Origin: Lentisphaera marina
Lineage (GTDB): Bacteria > Verrucomicrobiota > Lentisphaeria > Lentisphaerales > Lentisphaeraceae
Direction of reading: 5' to 3'
Assembly: GCF_028745505.1 (NCBI RefSeq)
Contig: NZ_JAQZZL010000002.1
Span: 744,001-808,000 of the forward strand
DNA length: 64,000 nt
Shown: piece after piece, positions 61,653 to 64,000 of the stretch
How the letters are laid out: every line of letters begins with the position of its first letter
How positions within the stretch are numbered: position 1 is the first letter of the stretch
Notes under the pieces: generated by a model
What the model saw: only the letters and a program-made list of their open reading frames with translations
The model's database searches: none
What the model was told of the DNA's origin: nothing
Translations under genes and position numbers: made by a program

Positions 61653-63043
61653 TTTTGCTTACCATAAGCTACGAAGAGGCAAGCATTAGCAGGAATAGTT
61701 ACCCAGTCGCCTTCCTTTAGCATTTTCTCGCCCCAAATATCGCGGAGGCTAAGGCCATCAAGACTATCTAAGCCTAAGTAATGCTTACTGAGCTTGATTT
61801 TACGCGTTTTTTCACCGCGATTAAAAATGCCAACCCAGCCTTTGCTCTCGTCAGATTTGTTTGGAGTGACCCATGTTTCCATCTCGCTACCTTCGAATTC
61901 AAGTGTGCCTTGAACACCATTTTGGTTACAAGCAAGCATGTCTTTATTAGTGATGAGTTTGAGAGAAAATTCATCGAGAGTTGGTAGATCACCACCCATC
62001 ATCAAGGGAGATGCCGAAAGGGCACGCATGGTCATGAAAGTGTACATTTGTTCAGAAGTGAACTGAGACCAACGCTTGTAGCCGTGACCCGCAAGACGAA
62101 CAGCTTTTTGATTCTTTTCTTTTACTTTGGGTTCGGGAGACATTAATTGAAGTTGACCGAAAGGAATCATGTCCATATCAATCCAGAAACCAGGTTCAGA
62201 GTACCCAGACCATTTACGCCAGGCTTCGAAGCATTGATCAAGACCTTTTTGTTCATCCCAGATATCCGCAGTTACGCGCAGCATATTACCCATTTTGAAG
62301 GATTTTACGGCTTCTTCGTTTTGCGGTGCATTATTACCCGGTGAGAGGGAGAGAAGCATTGGGCGACCTGTTTTCTTAATAGCTTTTGCGACGGCCGCAA
62401 CTTCGTCCGGGTGAGGAACAATATCGTCGTACTTAATCATATCTACGCCCATATCAGCCATGTGTTGCATGAGTCCGTCGTACCATTCCTGAGCACCAGG
62501 TTTGGACATGTCAACTGCGTAATTATACTTACACCAAGTACAATTTTCTTTGGGGTCGGTATTGGCTATATCGCGAGCGGTGTAATTGGTTCCTTTGATT
62601 GGAAGATTGAGGTCGTAGGCTTTTCTTGGAATACCACGCATGAGGTGAATGCCAAATTTAATTCCGAGTTCATGACAGCGGTCGATAACTGGCTTGAGGC
62701 CATCTTTGAAATAAGTTTCAGAAGGTAGGAAGTGACCATATTCGTTGATCGCTATGTCGTGAGCATGTTTTTCGTTAGGTAAGTTGGTGCCTGGCTTTAA
62801 TTTGTATTCGCCAAACCAGCCATTGTCGATAACGAAGTATTCGTAGCCATGTGGCTTAAGTTTTTTGGCAAAGTCTTCAAGGTTAGCCATGGCGGCTTCT
62901 TGAGGGATATATACACCATAACTATCAAAGCTATTCCACCCCATCGGTGGAGTTTGAGCGAGCTCTTGCTGTTTAGAGCTTTGGCAGGATGCAAGGAGTA
63001 GAGCCCCTGCCGTTAAAATAAATTTTTTTGTGATTAGTTTCAT
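61649..63043 (-). CDS. GH27 alpha-galactosidase (lipoprotein)
   Basis: A 464-aa retaining alpha-galactosidase. It has a lipoprotein signal with cleavage before Cys20 (MKLITKKFILTAGALLLASC). It opens with TPPMGWNSFDSYGV and YFVIDNGWFGEY. The nucleophile is Asp206 in VDMIKYDDI and the acid/base Asp260 in RVTADIWDEQKGL. The C-terminal beta domain follows (MRALSASPLMMGGDLPTLDEF, WVGIFNRGEKTRKI). It cleaves terminal alpha-galactose or, in some members, alpha-GalNAc. Coupled by 4 nt overlap to the sulfatase gene downstream, it suggests attack on sulfated galactans or related glycans. Confidence 0.93.
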   Translation of the reverse strand: MKLITKKFILTAGALLLASCQSSKQQELAQTPPMGWNSFDSYGVYIPQEAAMANLEDFAKKLKPHGYEYFVIDNGWFGEYKLKPGTNLPNEKHAHDIAINEYGHFLPSETYFKDGLKPVIDRCHELGIKFGIHLMRGIPRKAYDLNLPIKGTNYTARDIANTDPKENCTWCKYNYAVDMSKPGAQEWYDGLMQHMADMGVDMIKYDDIVPHPDEVAAVAKAIKKTGRPMLLSLSPGNNAPQNEEAVKSFKMGNMLRVTADIWDEQKGLDQCFEAWRKWSGYSEPGFWIDMDMIPFGQLQLMSPEPKVKEKNQKAVRLAGHGYKRWSQFTSEQMYTFMTMRALSASPLMMGGDLPTLDEFSLKLITNKDMLACNQNGVQGTLEFEGSEMETWVTPNKSDESKGWVGIFNRGEKTRKIKLSKHYLGLDSLDGLSLRDIWGEKMLKEGDWVTIPANACLFVAYGKQK

Positions 63044-63197
63044 AAAATTCCCTTAGTGCTATTTGTTTTTAATAGTTTCACTAACAAACGTCTGGAAATT
63101 GGACTTCTATACACTCAAAAGTGATTATTTTTATTAAATCATCCGCAAGATTAGCTTTAAGACTTCGTATATTATAGATGAAACTAAATGAGAGCCT
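63044..63197. other. Short divergent intergenic region
   Basis: 154 nt between the divergent GH27 and kinase genes, AT-rich, with no clear operator or terminator. It presumably holds both promoters. Confidence 0.4.
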
Positions 63198-64000
63198 ATG
63201 CCCAAAAATATACAGACTTTAGTAGATGATTTAGATCATGATTTATCTTCCTTGTATGATGCAGATGATAGTGAGATTGATGAAGCCGTGGTTTTTCCTC
63301 TTTGCTCATCTCTGAAAAATAATTTGAACTACTTGGATGAAGTCGAAATTGATCGAGGCGGGGAAAAGAGAATTTTTAAAGCCTATGACCCTCGTTCCGA
63401 TCGCCATATTGCCTTGGCGCGGCCACTCAAAGATTCTAAAGAAAATGAAGAACGCTTTTTGCGAGAAGCGCGCATATGTGCAGGGTTGGAACACCCAAAC
63501 ATCATCCCTGTGTATGATATTGAATTAGATGACGACGAAAAGCCTTTTTTCACTATGGAACTCTTGAAGGGTCAGACCCTTAAGGACTTATTAAAAGACC
63601 ATCATAGATCAGTTGAGTGCAAATCTGGCTTGGCACAATTACTAGATATTTTCGTCAAGGTATGTGATGCAGTAGCTTTCGCCCATTCTAAAAATGTCCT
63701 GCATTTAGATGTTAAACCGGAGAATATTAATGTAGGTGAATATGGGCAGGTCCTTTTAATTGACTGGGGCTTAGCCAAAATTCTCAATGATTCCTTGAGT
63801 GAGGATTTATTCTCTGATGATAACAGTCTAGATATGGATTTACTCAATGATATGACTCAAGTCGGGACTCTAAAAGGAAGTCCAGGCTTTATGGCGCCCG
63901 AACAAGCTGAAACTAAAGGAGTCAAAACCTCAGCCACAGATATTTATTCTTTAGGTGCTTTACTTTACTCTATATTAACCGCGGAAATGCATGTCCAAGG
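63198..64000 (+). CDS. Ser/Thr kinase-like protein, N-terminal part (lysine missing)
   Basis: The first 267 residues of a kinase-like protein running off the right edge. ATG 63198 opens MPKNIQTLVDDLDHDLSS, an acidic N-terminal stretch of about 45 residues. The glycine loop is weak (DRGGEKRIFKAYD). The strand that should carry the ATP lysine reads IALARPL, so the usual VALK Lys is Ala74 followed by Arg75. The catalytic loop reads HLDVKPEN (HRD Arg replaced by Leu; Asp161, Lys163 and Asn166 kept), and DWG (179-181) and GFMAPEQAE are present. It may be a degenerate or atypical kinase, unless Arg75 substitutes. It resembles the kinase at 134-1648 in type, not closely in sequence. Confidence 0.85.
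   Translation, partial: MPKNIQTLVDDLDHDLSSLYDADDSEIDEAVVFPLCSSLKNNLNYLDEVEIDRGGEKRIFKAYDPRSDRHIALARPLKDSKENEERFLREARICAGLEHPNIIPVYDIELDDDEKPFFTMELLKGQTLKDLLKDHHRSVECKSGLAQLLDIFVKVCDAVAFAHSKNVLHLDVKPENINVGEYGQVLLIDWGLAKILNDSLSEDLFSDDNSLDMDLLNDMTQVGTLKGSPGFMAPEQAETKGVKTSATDIYSLGALLYSILTAEMHVQ

Overview
The window looks like chromosomal DNA of a marine Lentisphaerae-type bacterium (Lentisphaera or a close relative). The evidence is low GC, many secreted sulfatases and glycoside hydrolases, FTLIELL prepilin-like proteins, DWG-motif Ser/Thr kinases, an exosortase/PEP-CTERM cassette and much intergenic palindromic repeat DNA. This assignment is inferred from gene content, not from a database search.

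Layout. 1-4.0 kb: end of an ABC ATPase gene, a membrane Ser/Thr kinase, and an amt-glnK nitrogen operon closed by a terminator. 4.2-7.7 kb: two tandem secreted GH29 fucosidase-like enzymes. 8.1-8.5 kb: tmRNA (ssrA) with tag ANDTDYALAA. 8.8-17.5 kb: accessory DNA with two clusters of small unknown genes, a decayed flavin amine-oxidase gene, and a 1038-aa regulator joining an XRE helix-turn-helix, a STAND-type ATPase, TPR-like repeats and an AmiC/UrtA-like ligand-binding domain. 17.8-20.3 kb: two overlapping photolyase/cryptochrome genes. 21.2-27.4 kb: an operon for a TPR protein, an exosortase-EpsI fusion and two DUF4114 PEP-CTERM proteins.

27.8-37.6 kb is a mobile-element cluster: IS3 with a -1 frameshift, IS1380 nested inside a pair of perfect 70-bp inverted repeats, IS1182 in a palindromic target with a 15-bp duplication, an IS110 DEDD transposase with a possible bridge-RNA leader, a CobW-type GTPase gene, and a group II intron inserted 4 nt after a palindromic repeat.

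37.7-63.0 kb is a large polysaccharide-use region. It encodes two sulfatases, a prepilin-like protein, a sugar isomerase-like protein, a DUF1080 protein, GH42, a GPH-type sugar symporter, a GH5-like hydrolase, a GH109-like oxidoreductase, NagA, two related beta-helix proteins, an SGNH hydrolase, a heparinase II/III-like lyase and a GH27 alpha-galactosidase. Galactose, N-acetylhexosamine, fucose and sulfate chemistries are all represented, which fits use of a sulfated marine or mucin-like glycan. Three near-identical palindromes (AAATGnTTAACATTT) precede the isomerase and GH42 genes and look like operators of one shared regulator. The window ends in a second Ser/Thr kinase gene that lacks the usual catalytic lysine.

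Intergenic DNA from 7.7 to 37.8 kb carries a mosaic of short palindromic modules in varying combinations. At least two mobile elements used such modules as landing sites.
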